Part shown: positions 42,455-51,375 of the stretch, in pieces
Layout of the letters: every line of letters starts with the position of its first letter
How positions within the stretch are numbered: position 1 is the stretch's first letter
Origin: Deltaproteobacteria bacterium
Lineage (GTDB): Bacteria; Myxococcota; Myxococcia; Myxococcales; Anaeromyxobacteraceae
DNA length: 64,000 nt
Reading direction: 5' to 3'
Assembly (NCBI GenBank): GCA_016214955.1
Contig: JACRMN010000012.1
Coordinates: forward strand, 372,001-436,000
Position numbers and translations under genes: made by a program
Notes under the pieces: model-generated
Databases searched by the model: none
Seen by the model: only the letters and a program-made list of their open reading frames with translations
What the model was told of the DNA's origin: nothing

Positions 42455-43843
42455 ATGGCCGGACGGCAACGGGCGGTGCTGCTGAGCGACCTGCACCTCT
42501 GCTCCAACCCGCGCATCGACGACTTCCTCTGGGACGCCGAGCTCGCGGCCCTGCTCGAGGCACCGGAGCTCGCCCCCCGGGGCCAGGACCAGGTGGACCT
42601 GGTGCTGCTGGGCGACGTCTTCGATCTGTGGCAGTCGGTGCCGGAGGCCGAGTGCCGGGCCCGGCGGTCGGCCGACATCGAGCTGGCCTTCGGCGCCGGC
42701 AGCGAGATCGGCCGGATCGGCGCGGTGCTGGCGCGCCACGGCCCCGCCCTCGCGGCGCTGGGCGCGTTCGCCCGCCGCCCCGGCTGCCGCCTGGTCGTCG
42801 TCCCCGGCAACCACGACCACGTGCTGGTGGACCCGGCGGTGCAGGCGGCGGTGGCGGCGCGCCTCGGGCTTTCGCCGGGCGCGCCGTCCCTCTCCTTCGC
42901 CCCCTCCTACGAGAGCCCGCCGCTCTCCCTCTACGCCGATCACGGCTGCCAGTACGACGCCAACAACGCCTACGGCGACTTCGGCTCCATCCGGCTGCGC
43001 GACGAGGCCGCCGGCTACTTCTTCGTGAAGCTCTTCTTCAACCGCGTCGAGTACCGCGACCCCCGCATCGAGAACTCGCCCGGCGGCTGGGGCGCGGTGT
43101 GGCACTGGCTGCGGCGGGTGCTCGACCTCTCGCTGCTGGCCTCGGCCATCCGCTGGTTCTGGCAGTACTGGAACGACGGCCGGGTGGCGCGCCGGCTGGC
43201 GCTCCTCCCCGGCGCCGGTCCGGCCCGGGCTGGCGCGGCGGCGCTGGCCATGCCCCTGTCCCCGGCGCTCCTGCTCGGCGGCAGGCGCGGCCGCTCCGCC
43301 GATCGCTTCTTCGCGGTCGACCCGGGCATGGAGGAGTTCTACCGGGCCGCCTACCAGGAATCGGCCGAGGTGCGGCGGGCGGTGAACGAGATCCTGGAGG
43401 CGCAGGCGCGCGCTCCCCGCGGCGGGAAGCCCCGCGCCAGGCCGGCGCGCCCCGGGCCCCGGCGGCGTGCGGCGGGCCGGCCCTCGTCGGCCCCGCGCCC
43501 CGAGGTCCCCGCGCCGCGCGACCGCGCCCGGGCGCTTTGCCCGCCGGTGGCGGCGGCGCCGGCCGGCCCCCTCGGCCCGCCCGAGGACGTGGTCTGGGCC
43601 GAGCGGCTCTACACCCGCGGGCCCTGGTTCCGCGGCCCGCTCGACGTCGCCCACACCCGCTTCGCAGTATTCGGACACACCCACGGCGAGCGGACGCAGC
43701 CGCTCGGCAACGGCGCCACCTATCTCAACACCGGAAGCTGGACCGGCAGCGACTCGCGCCTGCCGGCGGTGGTCGCCGAGCAGGGGGCCGGCGGCGAGCC
43801 GGTGGCGACGCTGGTCCACTTCCAGGGCGGGAAGCTGGGGTAG
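42455..43843 (+). CDS. Calcineurin-like metallophosphoesterase with a low-complexity insert
   Basis: 462 residues. Metal motifs in order: LLSDLHLC, LLGDVFDLW, VVPGNHDHV, ADHGCQYDANN and, after a long gap, VFGHTHGERT. All dimetal ligands appear intact. Between them lies an Arg/Pro/Ala-rich, probably disordered stretch of about 60 residues (near 335-395). The family includes UDP-diacylglucosamine hydrolase-like and cyclic-nucleotide enzymes; the substrate is not evident. The ATG at 42455 has GGAGGTGA five bases upstream; the ATG at 42425 is less likely. Confidence 0.85.
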   Translation: MAGRQRAVLLSDLHLCSNPRIDDFLWDAELAALLEAPELAPRGQDQVDLVLLGDVFDLWQSVPEAECRARRSADIELAFGAGSEIGRIGAVLARHGPALAALGAFARRPGCRLVVVPGNHDHVLVDPAVQAAVAARLGLSPGAPSLSFAPSYESPPLSLYADHGCQYDANNAYGDFGSIRLRDEAAGYFFVKLFFNRVEYRDPRIENSPGGWGAVWHWLRRVLDLSLLASAIRWFWQYWNDGRVARRLALLPGAGPARAGAAALAMPLSPALLLGGRRGRSADRFFAVDPGMEEFYRAAYQESAEVRRAVNEILEAQARAPRGGKPRARPARPGPRRRAAGRPSSAPRPEVPAPRDRARALCPPVAAAPAGPLGPPEDVVWAERLYTRGPWFRGPLDVAHTRFAVFGHTHGERTQPLGNGATYLNTGSWTGSDSRLPAVVAEQGAGGEPVATLVHFQGGKLG

Positions 43844-43875
43844 CGGCGGGTGACGCAGGTCAACGCCGGGCCCTT

Positions 43876-43896
43876 CCGGCAGGCCTAGACTGCCGG
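43876..43896. terminator. Hairpin downstream of the phosphoesterase gene
   Basis: A perfect 7-bp stem, CCGGCAG and CTGCCGG, with a 7-base loop. It lies between the phosphoesterase stop and the next start, without a T-run. Confidence 0.4.
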
Positions 43897-43910
43897 GTGG
43901 AGGTGGTGGC

Positions 43911-44177
43911 ATGGCCCGAGTCGATCTCTCCCGCATCTGCGCCGAGCTCGCCGAGCTTCCCCCCGAGAGCCGCGTGGCCGCCTGCCTGGGGCTGGCCGCG
44001 GCCGCGCAGCAGGCGGTCCGGAGCGGGCCCGACGCCCGCTCGCTCCGCGTCTTCGACCCGCTCGAGTGCCACCCGGACGACGCCGAGCGCTGCGCCTTCT
44101 ACGGCCGGCCGGTGGAGCACGACCAGCGCATCTGCCTGGTGGCCATCGATGGCGAGGTGAGCTGCGGGCAGTCGTAG
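43911..44177 (+). CDS. Small Cys-containing protein of unknown function
   Basis: 88 residues, preceded by GGAGGTGG. It starts MARVDLSRICAELAELPPES and contains four Cys in its second half or edges (ECHPDDAERCAF, RICLVAIDGEVSCG). These could form a metal site or disulphides. No signal peptide. No family recognised. It converges with the membrane-protein gene 8 bases beyond its stop. Confidence 0.6.
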   Translation: MARVDLSRICAELAELPPESRVAACLGLAAAAQQAVRSGPDARSLRVFDPLECHPDDAERCAFYGRPVEHDQRICLVAIDGEVSCGQS

Positions 44178-44184
44178 GCCGTCG

Positions 44185-44655
44185 CTAGCGTCCGCGCCCC
44201 GCCGGCCGGTAGGGCTGCGCGTCGGAGGTCACCAGCCGAAGCTCCGCCCGAGCCCAGCGCCGCCGCTCGGCGCGCTGGTGGATGGCCCAGGTGAGGGCGC
44301 CGAGCCAGGCCTGCAGGCCGCAGAGGGCGAGCTGCGCGCCCCGTCCGTCGTCCAGCCACGAGGCCAGCAGGAAGACGGCGGTGAGCCCCTCGGCGGTGAG
44401 GAGCAGCACCACGCCGTGGCTGCGCCGGAACTCGAGCAGGTACCCGACCGCCAGCACCATCAGCAGCACGCCCGACTGGCGCACCAGGTAGCTCGAGCCA
44501 CCGGGCAGCCCCGAGAGCGCGATGACGCGCGCCGGCGCCACCGCCGCCAGCAGGCCGGCCAGCATCGTGCCGCCCACCGCCGCCCCGACGAGGGCGAGCT
44601 CGGCGATCTCCCAGCCGCTCCGGCCTCGCGGCGCCGCGGTGGCCTCCCCGCTCAC
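44185..44655 (-). CDS. Four-helix membrane protein of unknown function
   Basis: 156 residues with four predicted transmembrane helices (IAELALVGAAVGGTMLAGLL, the PGGSSYLVRQSGVLLMVLAVGYLL region, VVLLLTAEGLTAVFLLASWL, and LCGLQAWLGALTWAI) and a basic C-terminus. The GTG overlaps the stop of the protease gene. Co-transcription with a hydrogenase maturation protease is the only clue to function. Confidence 0.6.
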   Translation of the reverse strand: MSGEATAAPRGRSGWEIAELALVGAAVGGTMLAGLLAAVAPARVIALSGLPGGSSYLVRQSGVLLMVLAVGYLLEFRRSHGVVLLLTAEGLTAVFLLASWLDDGRGAQLALCGLQAWLGALTWAIHQRAERRRWARAELRLVTSDAQPYRPAGRGR

Positions 44656-45188
44656 GCCGCACCTCCGGCCGAGGCCTCCCACCACAGGTCGGGCTCCAGC
44701 GCAGGCTCCCGCGGGGCCGGCTCCACGCCCAGCGAGGCGAGCTGGCGCAGCACCTCGGCCACCGCCGGCGCCACCGCCGCCTTCACGGGGGCGGAGAGGC
44801 CGACGCCCAGCTCCACCCGGGCCGGCACCACCCCGACGAGTCGCACCTCCGGCGGCGCCGTCCCCTCGAACTCCATGGCGAACAGGGCCTCGCGCAGCCC
44901 GGGCTCGTGGGGGCTCATGGGCAGGAGCGGCTTCCTCGCGAGCAGCGCCGGCTTGTCGAGCACGCGGATCTCCCCCGGCTGGCCGCTGAGCTTCACGGTA
45001 TCCACGACAACCACCGCATCCAGTCCCTCGAGATGGGTGGTCAGGGCGGCGCCGGGGGTGCCGGCCTCGACGAGGGCCACCCCGGCAGGGAAGCGCCAGC
45101 CAGCCTCCAGTCGCTTCAGCACGTGGGCGCCCAGGGCGTCGTCGCCCATGAGCACGTTTCCGATGCCGAGCACGCCGATGCGGGCCAT
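44652..45188 (-). CDS. Hydrogenase maturation protease (HyaD/HybD, M52 family)
   Basis: 178 residues. GIGNVLMGDDALGAHVL at the N-terminus, the Asp in VVVVDTVKLSGQPGEIR and the His in PMSPHEPGLREAL match the Ni-binding residues of HybD-like proteases. These cut the C-terminal tail of the NiFe-hydrogenase large subunit after nickel insertion. No hydrogenase structural gene is in this window, so the enzyme must serve one elsewhere. The ATG at 45188 starts the conserved domain. Confidence 0.85.
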   Translation of the reverse strand: MARIGVLGIGNVLMGDDALGAHVLKRLEAGWRFPAGVALVEAGTPGAALTTHLEGLDAVVVVDTVKLSGQPGEIRVLDKPALLARKPLLPMSPHEPGLREALFAMEFEGTAPPEVRLVGVVPARVELGVGLSAPVKAAVAPAVAEVLRQLASLGVEPAPREPALEPDLWWEASAGGAA

Positions 45189-45311
45189 CCCTTCGAGAGC
45201 TAGCACCAATCCCGCTGCGGCGCATCCCGGGCGACCCGCTCGCGCCCGAGCCCGGCGGCGAGGCGCTGCCGGAAGCTGGACGGGAGGCGGATCCGGGGTT
45301 CAGATATCGCC

Positions 45312-45818
45312 GTGGACGGGACTGCGGCGGTGGGTGGAGCGGTGGAGCGGGCGGCGCGCCTGGTGCTGGGGCGCGAGCTGGGCGCGGGCGTGGGGCGCGA
45401 CGAGCTGCGCACCGCCTTCCGCCGGCGGGCCCTGGAGCTGCACCCCGACCGCGCCGCCGCGCTGGGGCGCGACGCCGCAGCGCTCTCCGAGGAGTTCCGG
45501 GCGCTCTGCGAGGCCTTCGAGGCCCTCGAGCCGGTGGCCTGCGACGAGGAGCGAGCCGCACCGGCCGAGCGCCCCCGGCGCCGCGCCGCGGGAACGCTGC
45601 CGCCCCGGCCGCTGCGCTTCGCGGAGTACCTCTACTACGCGGGCCGGATCAGCTGGGCCGACCTCGCCGAGGCCATCGCCTGGCAGCGCCACGCCGGCCG
45701 CCGCATCGGCCAGTGGTTCGTGGAGCGGGGTCTCATCGGACCCGGAGAAGTGCGCGGAGTCCGCGAGGCGCTGGCGCGCCACAACTCCGCGGGCGGGCGC
45801 CAGATTCCGAGCATGTAG
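45312..45818 (+). CDS. J-domain protein with a C-terminal PilB/GspE-N-like segment
   Basis: 168 residues. Residues about 10-70 are a J domain with the essential HPD in ALELHPDRAAAL. Residues about 95-155, RFAEYLYYAGRISWADLAEAIAWQR and GRRIGQWFVERGLI, resemble the helical N-terminal domain of type II secretion/type IV pilus ATPases. The first part would stimulate a DnaK ATPase; the second may bind a client. The GTG start is at 45312; the divergent neighbour is the hydrogenase protease. Confidence 0.75.
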   Translation: MDGTAAVGGAVERAARLVLGRELGAGVGRDELRTAFRRRALELHPDRAAALGRDAAALSEEFRALCEAFEALEPVACDEERAAPAERPRRRAAGTLPPRPLRFAEYLYYAGRISWADLAEAIAWQRHAGRRIGQWFVERGLIGPGEVRGVREALARHNSAGGRQIPSM

Positions 45819-45896
45819 CCAGCGCTCCCACCGGGTCGAGCGCCCGGTCCGAGCTGCCCCATGTGAAACGCCCGGCGAACGCGGTATGGACCCAGC

Positions 45897-48092
45897 GTGT
45901 TGGTCGCACGTTTGCGCGCGGCCGCCGCCGAGGAGGGCAGCTTGGTCCGACACCAGCGCCGCAGCACCTGGCTCGTTCCCCTGGCGGTGTTCGCCGGCGG
46001 TGTGACAGGGCTCGGCCTGCTGGCAGCGGAGGGGCTCGGCGCGGTGCGGCGGCTCGTGGCCGCGGGCGCGGACGAGGCCCTGGCGGCCACCGCGGCGCGC
46101 CACCTGCTGCTTTCCGCCGCGGCCATCGCCGCGCTGGGCGCGGCCGCCGTCTGGCTCTGGGCCCGGCGCCGGCTCCGGGCGGCTGCAGAGCGCGCCCTGG
46201 AGTCCAGGCTCAGCGCGCTCCAGGCCCGCTTCTCCATGCTGCAGCGGCACGGCAACGACATCGTCATGCTCCTCGACGAGAGCGGCACCATCGTCGAGGC
46301 CAACGACCGCGCCAGCGAGGCCTATGGCCTCCCCCCGGAGCGGCTCCGCGGCATGTCGGTGGCGGCGCTCCGCGCCCCCGAGAGCGGCCCGAGCCCGGCC
46401 GAGCGGCTCGCCGAGATCCGGCGGCGCGGCGGGCTGGTCTTCGAGACCCGCCAGCTCCGGGCCAGCGGCGAGGAGTTCCCGGTGGAGATCTCCACCCGCT
46501 GCTTCGAGGCCGAGGGGCGCCTCTACTTCTACTCGGTGGGGCGCGACATCACCGAGCGGCGCCGCATCCAGCGGCGCCTGCGCGAGAGCGAGGACCGGCT
46601 CCGCGCCATCCTCCGCGACCTGCCGGTGTTGCTGGTGGCCCTCGACCGCGAGGGCACGGTGACGCTGGGCGAGGGGCAACAGCTCCTCGCCGGGCTTCCG
46701 CCGGCGCAGGCGGTGGGGCAGTCGGCCTTCGTGCTCCTGGCCCACCTGCCCGGCGCCGAGCAGGTGCTGCGCCGCGCCCTGGCCGGCGAGACGCTGGTGC
46801 AGAAGGCCCGCGTCGACGGCCGGCGGCTCGACTGCCACTTCACGCCGCTGCGCGATGCCGGCGGGCACCTGGCCGGCACCGTCTGCGTGGCCGCCGACGT
46901 CTCCGAGCGCCACCGGCTGCGGCGCGCGCTGCGGGAGAGCGAGGAGCGGCTGCGGCTGGCGCTCGACGGGACCCAGGCCGCGGCGGTGGACTGGGACTTC
47001 GAGGCCGGGCTCGTCCACGTCGGGCACTACTGGGCAGAGCGGCTCGGACTCCCCGGCGGCGAGCTCCGCGGCACCGTGGACGAGATCGTGCCCCGGCTGG
47101 TGCGGCCCGAGGACCAGGGGCGGGTGCGGGCCGCGATGCGGGAGCACCTGGCGGGCCAGGTCGAGACCTACGACGCCGAGCACCAGGTGGCGCTGACCGC
47201 CGGTGACCTGCGCTGGGTCCACCTGCGCGGCCGGGTGGTGGCACGCGGCGCCGACGGGGCGCCGCGCCGCTGGGTGGGCATCGCCACCGACGTCACCGCC
47301 CAGCGCCAGCTCGAGGCCCGGCTCCAGATCGGCGAGCGCATGGCCAGCCTGGGCCGCCTGGCCGGCGGAGTGGCCCACGAGATCAACAACCCGCTCTCCT
47401 ACGTGGTCTCCAACCTGGCCTTCGCCGCCGACCAGCTCCGGGGGCGGCCGCTGGCGGAGACCGAGGAGGTGCTCCAGGCGCTGGAGGACGCCCGCGTTGG
47501 CGCCCAGCGGGCCCGCGACATCGTCCGCGACCTGCGCACCTTCTCCCAGCCGGGCGAGGATCGCACCGAGCCGGTGGACGTGCGCCACGCCGTCACCACC
47601 GCCCTGGCGCTGGCTGCCGGTGAGCTCAAGCACCGCGGGCGGCTGCTGACCCGCTTCGACGAGGTGCCGCGGGTGATGGCCGCCGAGCGGCGCCTGGGCC
47701 AGGTGTTCCTCAACCTGGTGGTCAACGCCGCCCAGGCCCTCGACCCCAGGCGCAGCGCGCAGAACGAGGTCCGGGTCGAGGTGACGCGCGCCGGCGACGG
47801 CCGCGTGGTGGTGGAGGTGAGCGACAACGGCTGCGGGATGTCCTCGCAGGTGCAGGCGCGCCTCTTCGAGCCCTTCTTCACCACACGCCCCATCGGCGCC
47901 GGGACCGGCCTCGGCCTCTCGGTGTGCCACGGCATCGTCAAGGCGCTGGGCGGCGAGATCGAGGTCGAGAGCCAGGAGGGGCGGGGCAGCGTCTTCCGCG
48001 TCCTCCTCCCCGCCCTCGAGAGCGGTCCGGCCGAGCGAGGTTTCCCGCTGCCGGCCGCCGAGGTCGCGCCCGCGCCCCTGGCGCGGGCCTGA
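45897..48092 (+). CDS. Multi-PAS membrane histidine kinase
   Basis: 731 residues. Two N-terminal helices enclose a short periplasmic loop (residues 25-100). Three PAS domains follow: one starting NDIVMLLDESGTIVEAN, a second near RAILRDLPVLLVALDREG and a third near ALDGTQAAAVDWDFEAG, of PAS_3 type with W-V-H/R-G residues. A HisKA domain has H494 in GGVAHEINNPLSYV. The HATPase has the N-box FLNLVVNAAQAL, VSDNGCGMS and GTGLGLSVC, all canonical. No response regulator is adjacent. The start GTG at 45897 is the earliest plausible. Confidence 0.9.
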   Translation: MLVARLRAAAAEEGSLVRHQRRSTWLVPLAVFAGGVTGLGLLAAEGLGAVRRLVAAGADEALAATAARHLLLSAAAIAALGAAAVWLWARRRLRAAAERALESRLSALQARFSMLQRHGNDIVMLLDESGTIVEANDRASEAYGLPPERLRGMSVAALRAPESGPSPAERLAEIRRRGGLVFETRQLRASGEEFPVEISTRCFEAEGRLYFYSVGRDITERRRIQRRLRESEDRLRAILRDLPVLLVALDREGTVTLGEGQQLLAGLPPAQAVGQSAFVLLAHLPGAEQVLRRALAGETLVQKARVDGRRLDCHFTPLRDAGGHLAGTVCVAADVSERHRLRRALRESEERLRLALDGTQAAAVDWDFEAGLVHVGHYWAERLGLPGGELRGTVDEIVPRLVRPEDQGRVRAAMREHLAGQVETYDAEHQVALTAGDLRWVHLRGRVVARGADGAPRRWVGIATDVTAQRQLEARLQIGERMASLGRLAGGVAHEINNPLSYVVSNLAFAADQLRGRPLAETEEVLQALEDARVGAQRARDIVRDLRTFSQPGEDRTEPVDVRHAVTTALALAAGELKHRGRLLTRFDEVPRVMAAERRLGQVFLNLVVNAAQALDPRRSAQNEVRVEVTRAGDGRVVVEVSDNGCGMSSQVQARLFEPFFTTRPIGAGTGLGLSVCHGIVKALGGEIEVESQEGRGSVFRVLLPALESGPAERGFPLPAAEVAPAPLARA

Positions 48093-48176
48093 GCCGCCTC
48101 CGCTCATCCCTGGCGCGGCCCCGGACCGGGCGCTAGACCCTCGGCGGACGTGACCAGGCTCGGGTGCGAGGCCCCC

Positions 48177-48788
48177 ATGACCGTGAATCGGCAGGTTCTG
48201 TTCATCCAGGGCGGCGGCGCGGGCACGCACGACGAGTGGGATGACGAACTGGTCGCCAGCCTGGGGCGACATCTCGGGCCAGGTCGCGAGGTCCGGTACC
48301 CGCGCATGCCCCACGAGGACGACCCGAGCCATGCCCGGTGGGGCGCGGCAATCCGGCGGGAGCTGGCGGCCCTCGGCGACGGCGCCACCGTCGCCGCCCA
48401 CTCGGTGGGCGGGACGCTCCTCCTCCATGCGCTTGCCGAGCGGATGCCGCGCCGGACGCCGGCGACGGTCGTGCTGATCGCCGCCCCGTTCGTGGGCGCT
48501 GGCGGCTGGGCCGGTGACGAGTTCGAGCTGCCGAGCGATCTCGGAGCGAGGCTGCCGCAGGGCGTGCAGGTGCATGTGTTCCATGGGCTCGAGGACGAGA
48601 CGGTCCCGCCCTCGCATGCCGACCTGTACGCCCGCGCGATCCCGCAGGCGCAGCTTCACCTCCTGCCCCGGCGCGATCACCAGCTGAACGGCGACCTCCG
48701 CGAGGTGGCGCGCGCGATTCGCGCCGACGAGCGCGGGCGGAGTGCCTCGGCGTCCCCGCGTCCCCGCGCTTCGCGACTGCGACGCTGA
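48177..48788 (+). CDS. Small alpha/beta-hydrolase (RBBP9/YdeN-like)
   Basis: 203 residues. It opens with VLFIQGGGAGTHDEWDDEL. The nucleophile is the Ser in VAAHSVGGTLLL (AHSxGG rather than GHSxGG), Asp in FHGLEDETVPPSHA and His in PRRDHQLNGDL. This small single-domain shape fits the serine-hydrolase family RBBP9/YdeN. The natural substrate is unknown. GAGG lies five bases before the ATG at 48177. The C-terminal tail is Arg/Ser-rich. Confidence 0.8.
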   Translation: MTVNRQVLFIQGGGAGTHDEWDDELVASLGRHLGPGREVRYPRMPHEDDPSHARWGAAIRRELAALGDGATVAAHSVGGTLLLHALAERMPRRTPATVVLIAAPFVGAGGWAGDEFELPSDLGARLPQGVQVHVFHGLEDETVPPSHADLYARAIPQAQLHLLPRRDHQLNGDLREVARAIRADERGRSASASPRPRASRLRR

Positions 48789-48897
48789 GCGAATCGTCGA
48801 GCTCCCGCTCGCCCAGGCACCGACCGCCCGTCCGGGCCCTTGGCCCCGGCGCCCGCCGCAGGGCAAGCTAGGCCCACCCACCTTCCCGAGGTCCCCC

Positions 48898-49452
48898 ATG
48901 CGCCTGCTCGCCGCCCTGCTCGCCGTCGCCGTCCTCGCCCCATCCGCACTCGCCCTGGAGGTGGCCGGCGTCCAGGTGGACGGGGCCGCCGAGCTCGACG
49001 GCAAGAAGCTGGTCCTCAACGGCGCCGGCCTGCGCAAGAAGCTCTTCTTCAAGGTCTACGTCGGCGCCCTGTACGTCGAGCAGCGCAGCGGCGACCCGGC
49101 CGCGATCCTCTCCGCCGACGCCCCGCGGCTGGTGCGGCTCCACATGCTGCGCGAGCTGGATCGCGAGTCCATCCTCAAGGCCTTTCGCGAGGGCATCGAG
49201 AAGAACTCCGGGGCCCAGGCCGCAGCCGCGCTCGCCAAGCTGGCGCAGGTGGAGAAGGCCATCCCCGCCGAGCTCAAGCCCGGCCAGGTGGTGACGGTCG
49301 CCTACCAGCCCGGCGCCGGCACCTCCCTCGGCATCCAGGGCGGCACCGCGGCGTCGGTGGAGGGCAAGGACTTCGCCGACGCCATCCTGCGGGTGTGGCT
49401 CGGCGACGAGCCGGTGGACGCCGACCTCAAGGCGGGGATGCTGGGCAGGTAG
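48898..49452 (+). CDS. Chalcone-isomerase-like secreted protein
   Basis: 184 residues with a signal peptide (cleavage near LALEV) and the bacterial chalcone-isomerase-like fold: LVLNGAGLRKKLFFKVYVGALYVE, LVRLHMLRELDRESI, and LPGQVVTV-type strand before GTAASVEGKDFADAILRVWLG. Bacterial members bind fatty acids or have no known activity; they are not flavonoid enzymes by default. A hairpin terminator follows the stop immediately. Confidence 0.85.
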   Translation: MRLLAALLAVAVLAPSALALEVAGVQVDGAAELDGKKLVLNGAGLRKKLFFKVYVGALYVEQRSGDPAAILSADAPRLVRLHMLRELDRESILKAFREGIEKNSGAQAAAALAKLAQVEKAIPAELKPGQVVTVAYQPGAGTSLGIQGGTAASVEGKDFADAILRVWLGDEPVDADLKAGMLGR

Positions 49453-49479
49453 GCCCCGGCGCGCGACGGGCGCCGGGGC
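49453..49479. terminator. Bidirectional terminator hairpin
   Basis: A perfect 10-bp stem, GCCCCGGCGC and GCGCCGGGGC, with a 7-base loop lies between the convergent chalcone-isomerase-like and AraC genes. It is very similar in layout to the hairpin at 1912-1939. Confidence 0.6.
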
Positions 49480-49485
49480 GCGACC

Positions 49486-50472
49486 TCACGGGCGCGGCGG
49501 CTCCTCGGAGCGGCGCAGCGTCTGCGAGGGCGACTCGCCGAAGAGGCGGCGGTAGTCGCCGGCGAAGCGGCCCAGGTCCCAGAAGCCGTGGCGGGTGGCC
49601 ACCTCGGACACCAGCGTGCCGGAGCCGGCCCGCTGCAGCACGCGCCGCACCTGGTTGAGGCGGCGGAGCTTGAGGAAGCGGTTGGGGCCGACGCCGTACA
49701 CGTTGCGGAAGGCGCTGCGCAGCGTGCGCTCCGAGACGCTGGTGGCCTGGCACAGGTCGGCGACGTACAGCGGCAGCGCCAGCCGGGCCCGCATGAACTC
49801 CTCGGCCTTGGCGACGATGCGGCTGTGGGAGAGCAGCGTGCGCTCCCGCTCGGCCGGCCGGTCCGGCAGCCCCTCGAGCATCTGCACCGTGAGCCCGAGC
49901 AGCTGCTCGGTGAGGGCGCGGCGGGCCTCGGGGCTGGCCAGCGAGCCCGGGTCCTCGCGGGCCACGCGCTGCACCCGGTCGATGGTGTCGGTGAGCTGCG
50001 CGCCTGCGGCAGGTGCCGGTCGCGCCACCCGGCAGTTCTCCGGGAAGCGGGGCAGCTCGGTTCCCCACAGCGTCACCATGGTCCGCTGGAAGCGGGCCAG
50101 GGGCACGGTGAACATGGCGCAGCGGTCGGGCCCGGGGACGGTGGCCTGCATCTCGCTGCCGGGCCGGTAGAGCAGCGCCTGGCCGCGCTCCACGGAGTGG
50201 CCGTTCCACACCAGCGGCGCCGTCGAGGCCAGCGGCAGGCCGAGCTGGTAGACGCCGGTGTGGCTGACGGCGTGGGCCAGGTGCGGTACGTCGATCTCGC
50301 CGAGCTGGAGGGAGGCGCTCTCGTCCAGGTCGATCCGCATGAGCCGCGAGTTCATCTGCGCCGGTGTGGCCAGGGGTACGAACTCGACGTCTGCGTGGAG
50401 GATGGCTGCGGCCATCTCGTCCAGATCGTGGAACTGCCGCTCGACGATACCGGTATCTTGCCGAATCTCCAT
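49486..50472 (-). CDS. AraC-family transcriptional regulator
   Basis: 328 residues. The N-terminal two thirds form an AraC-binding-domain type (AraC_binding_2: LGEIDVPHLAHAVSHTGVYQLGLPL). The C-terminal 100 residues hold two helix-turn-helix units (VADLCQATSVSERTLRSAFRNVYGVGPNRFLKLRRL and VSEVATRHGFWDLGRFAGDYRRLFGESPSQ). The start at 50472 is the ATG nearest the conserved domain. It may control the outer-membrane protein gene upstream, on the same strand, or the chalcone-isomerase-like gene. Confidence 0.88.
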   Translation of the reverse strand: MEIRQDTGIVERQFHDLDEMAAAILHADVEFVPLATPAQMNSRLMRIDLDESASLQLGEIDVPHLAHAVSHTGVYQLGLPLASTAPLVWNGHSVERGQALLYRPGSEMQATVPGPDRCAMFTVPLARFQRTMVTLWGTELPRFPENCRVARPAPAAGAQLTDTIDRVQRVAREDPGSLASPEARRALTEQLLGLTVQMLEGLPDRPAERERTLLSHSRIVAKAEEFMRARLALPLYVADLCQATSVSERTLRSAFRNVYGVGPNRFLKLRRLNQVRRVLQRAGSGTLVSEVATRHGFWDLGRFAGDYRRLFGESPSQTLRRSEEPPRP

Positions 50473-50559
50473 GGTGCCTCGCTCCCGCCATCCCATGCTT
50501 ACCGAAACCACGCGGGCGGTCCACTGCAGTCGGCCGCTCGCCTGGGTTCCTAACCCTTT

Positions 50560-51375
50560 TCAGCGAGGGTAGAGGAGCGACAAACCGGCGCGGAGGCTCC
50601 AGTCGGCATGCGGCGTGCTGCTTCTGGGTGCGACGTTCGCGTAGGCCTCCAGCGACACCGCCAGGCGCTGGGAGGACACGCCGAAGATGCGTCCCACGCC
50701 GCCGCCCAGCGGCACGGTGAAGCGGTCGCTCGTGGCCGCGTCCCAGTCGGCCTGGAGCCGGGGGGCCGTCACCAGGTACCAGCCGGACCGGAAGGTCCAG
50801 GTGAGGACCGGCTGGACCACCAGGCGGTTCACGTCCGGAGCGGTGTGCACGCTGCCCATGGTGAAGAGCTGCCGGGCCGTCACCGAGAGCGAAGCCGCAC
50901 CCCAGGCGCCGCCCAGCGCCAGGGCCGGCCCGATCTGCCACTTGCTCTCCGAGGTGCGGCGGTCGCTGCCGGTGGGGAGCACCAGCGCCAGGCCGCCGCC
51001 GGCGGCGAGGCCCGTGCCCGCCAGCCAGGTGCCGTAGAGCTCGTAGCCCAGGTCGCCGAGGCCGTAGATGCCGCCATACCGCGCCACCACCTCGGGCTGC
51101 CAGACCAGGGGCAGCTGGATGTGGTGCGCCAGCCCCCAGCGCTCGCCGACGAGCGTGAGGAAGCTGGTCTCCGGGACGGTGACGTTGCCGACGCGGTCGC
51201 GGCGGCCGATGCCGAAGGAGGTCTCGTTGCGCAGGGTCACCTGCACGGTGTCGGACAGCACGTCGTACCGTCCCCGCACCAGGGCGCGGTCGGCTCCCTC
51301 GTCGGCGCGGGCGGCCGGCGCGAGGGCGAGGGCGAAGGCGAGGGCGAGGCTGGCGGCGCGGGACGGCAGGGTCAT
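50560..51375 (-). CDS. Outer-membrane beta-barrel protein
   Basis: 271 residues with a signal peptide (cleavage near AARAD). Alternating amphipathic strands and the C-terminal aromatic signature WSLRAGLSLLYPR suggest a barrel related to MetA-pathway/phenol-type channels. Segments like ALVLPTGSDRRTSESKWQIGPAL are typical of that fold. Role: possible hydrophobic-compound channel or uncharacterised porin. It lies upstream of the AraC-type regulator on the same strand. Confidence 0.7.
   Translation of the reverse strand: MTLPSRAASLALAFALALAPAARADEGADRALVRGRYDVLSDTVQVTLRNETSFGIGRRDRVGNVTVPETSFLTLVGERWGLAHHIQLPLVWQPEVVARYGGIYGLGDLGYELYGTWLAGTGLAAGGGLALVLPTGSDRRTSESKWQIGPALALGGAWGAASLSVTARQLFTMGSVHTAPDVNRLVVQPVLTWTFRSGWYLVTAPRLQADWDAATSDRFTVPLGGGVGRIFGVSSQRLAVSLEAYANVAPRSSTPHADWSLRAGLSLLYPR

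Noticed and set aside
43400-43560. Low-complexity insert in the phosphoesterase as two separate genes
   Set aside because: The frame is continuous, and the final GHTH metal motif needed by the N-terminal core lies after the insert.
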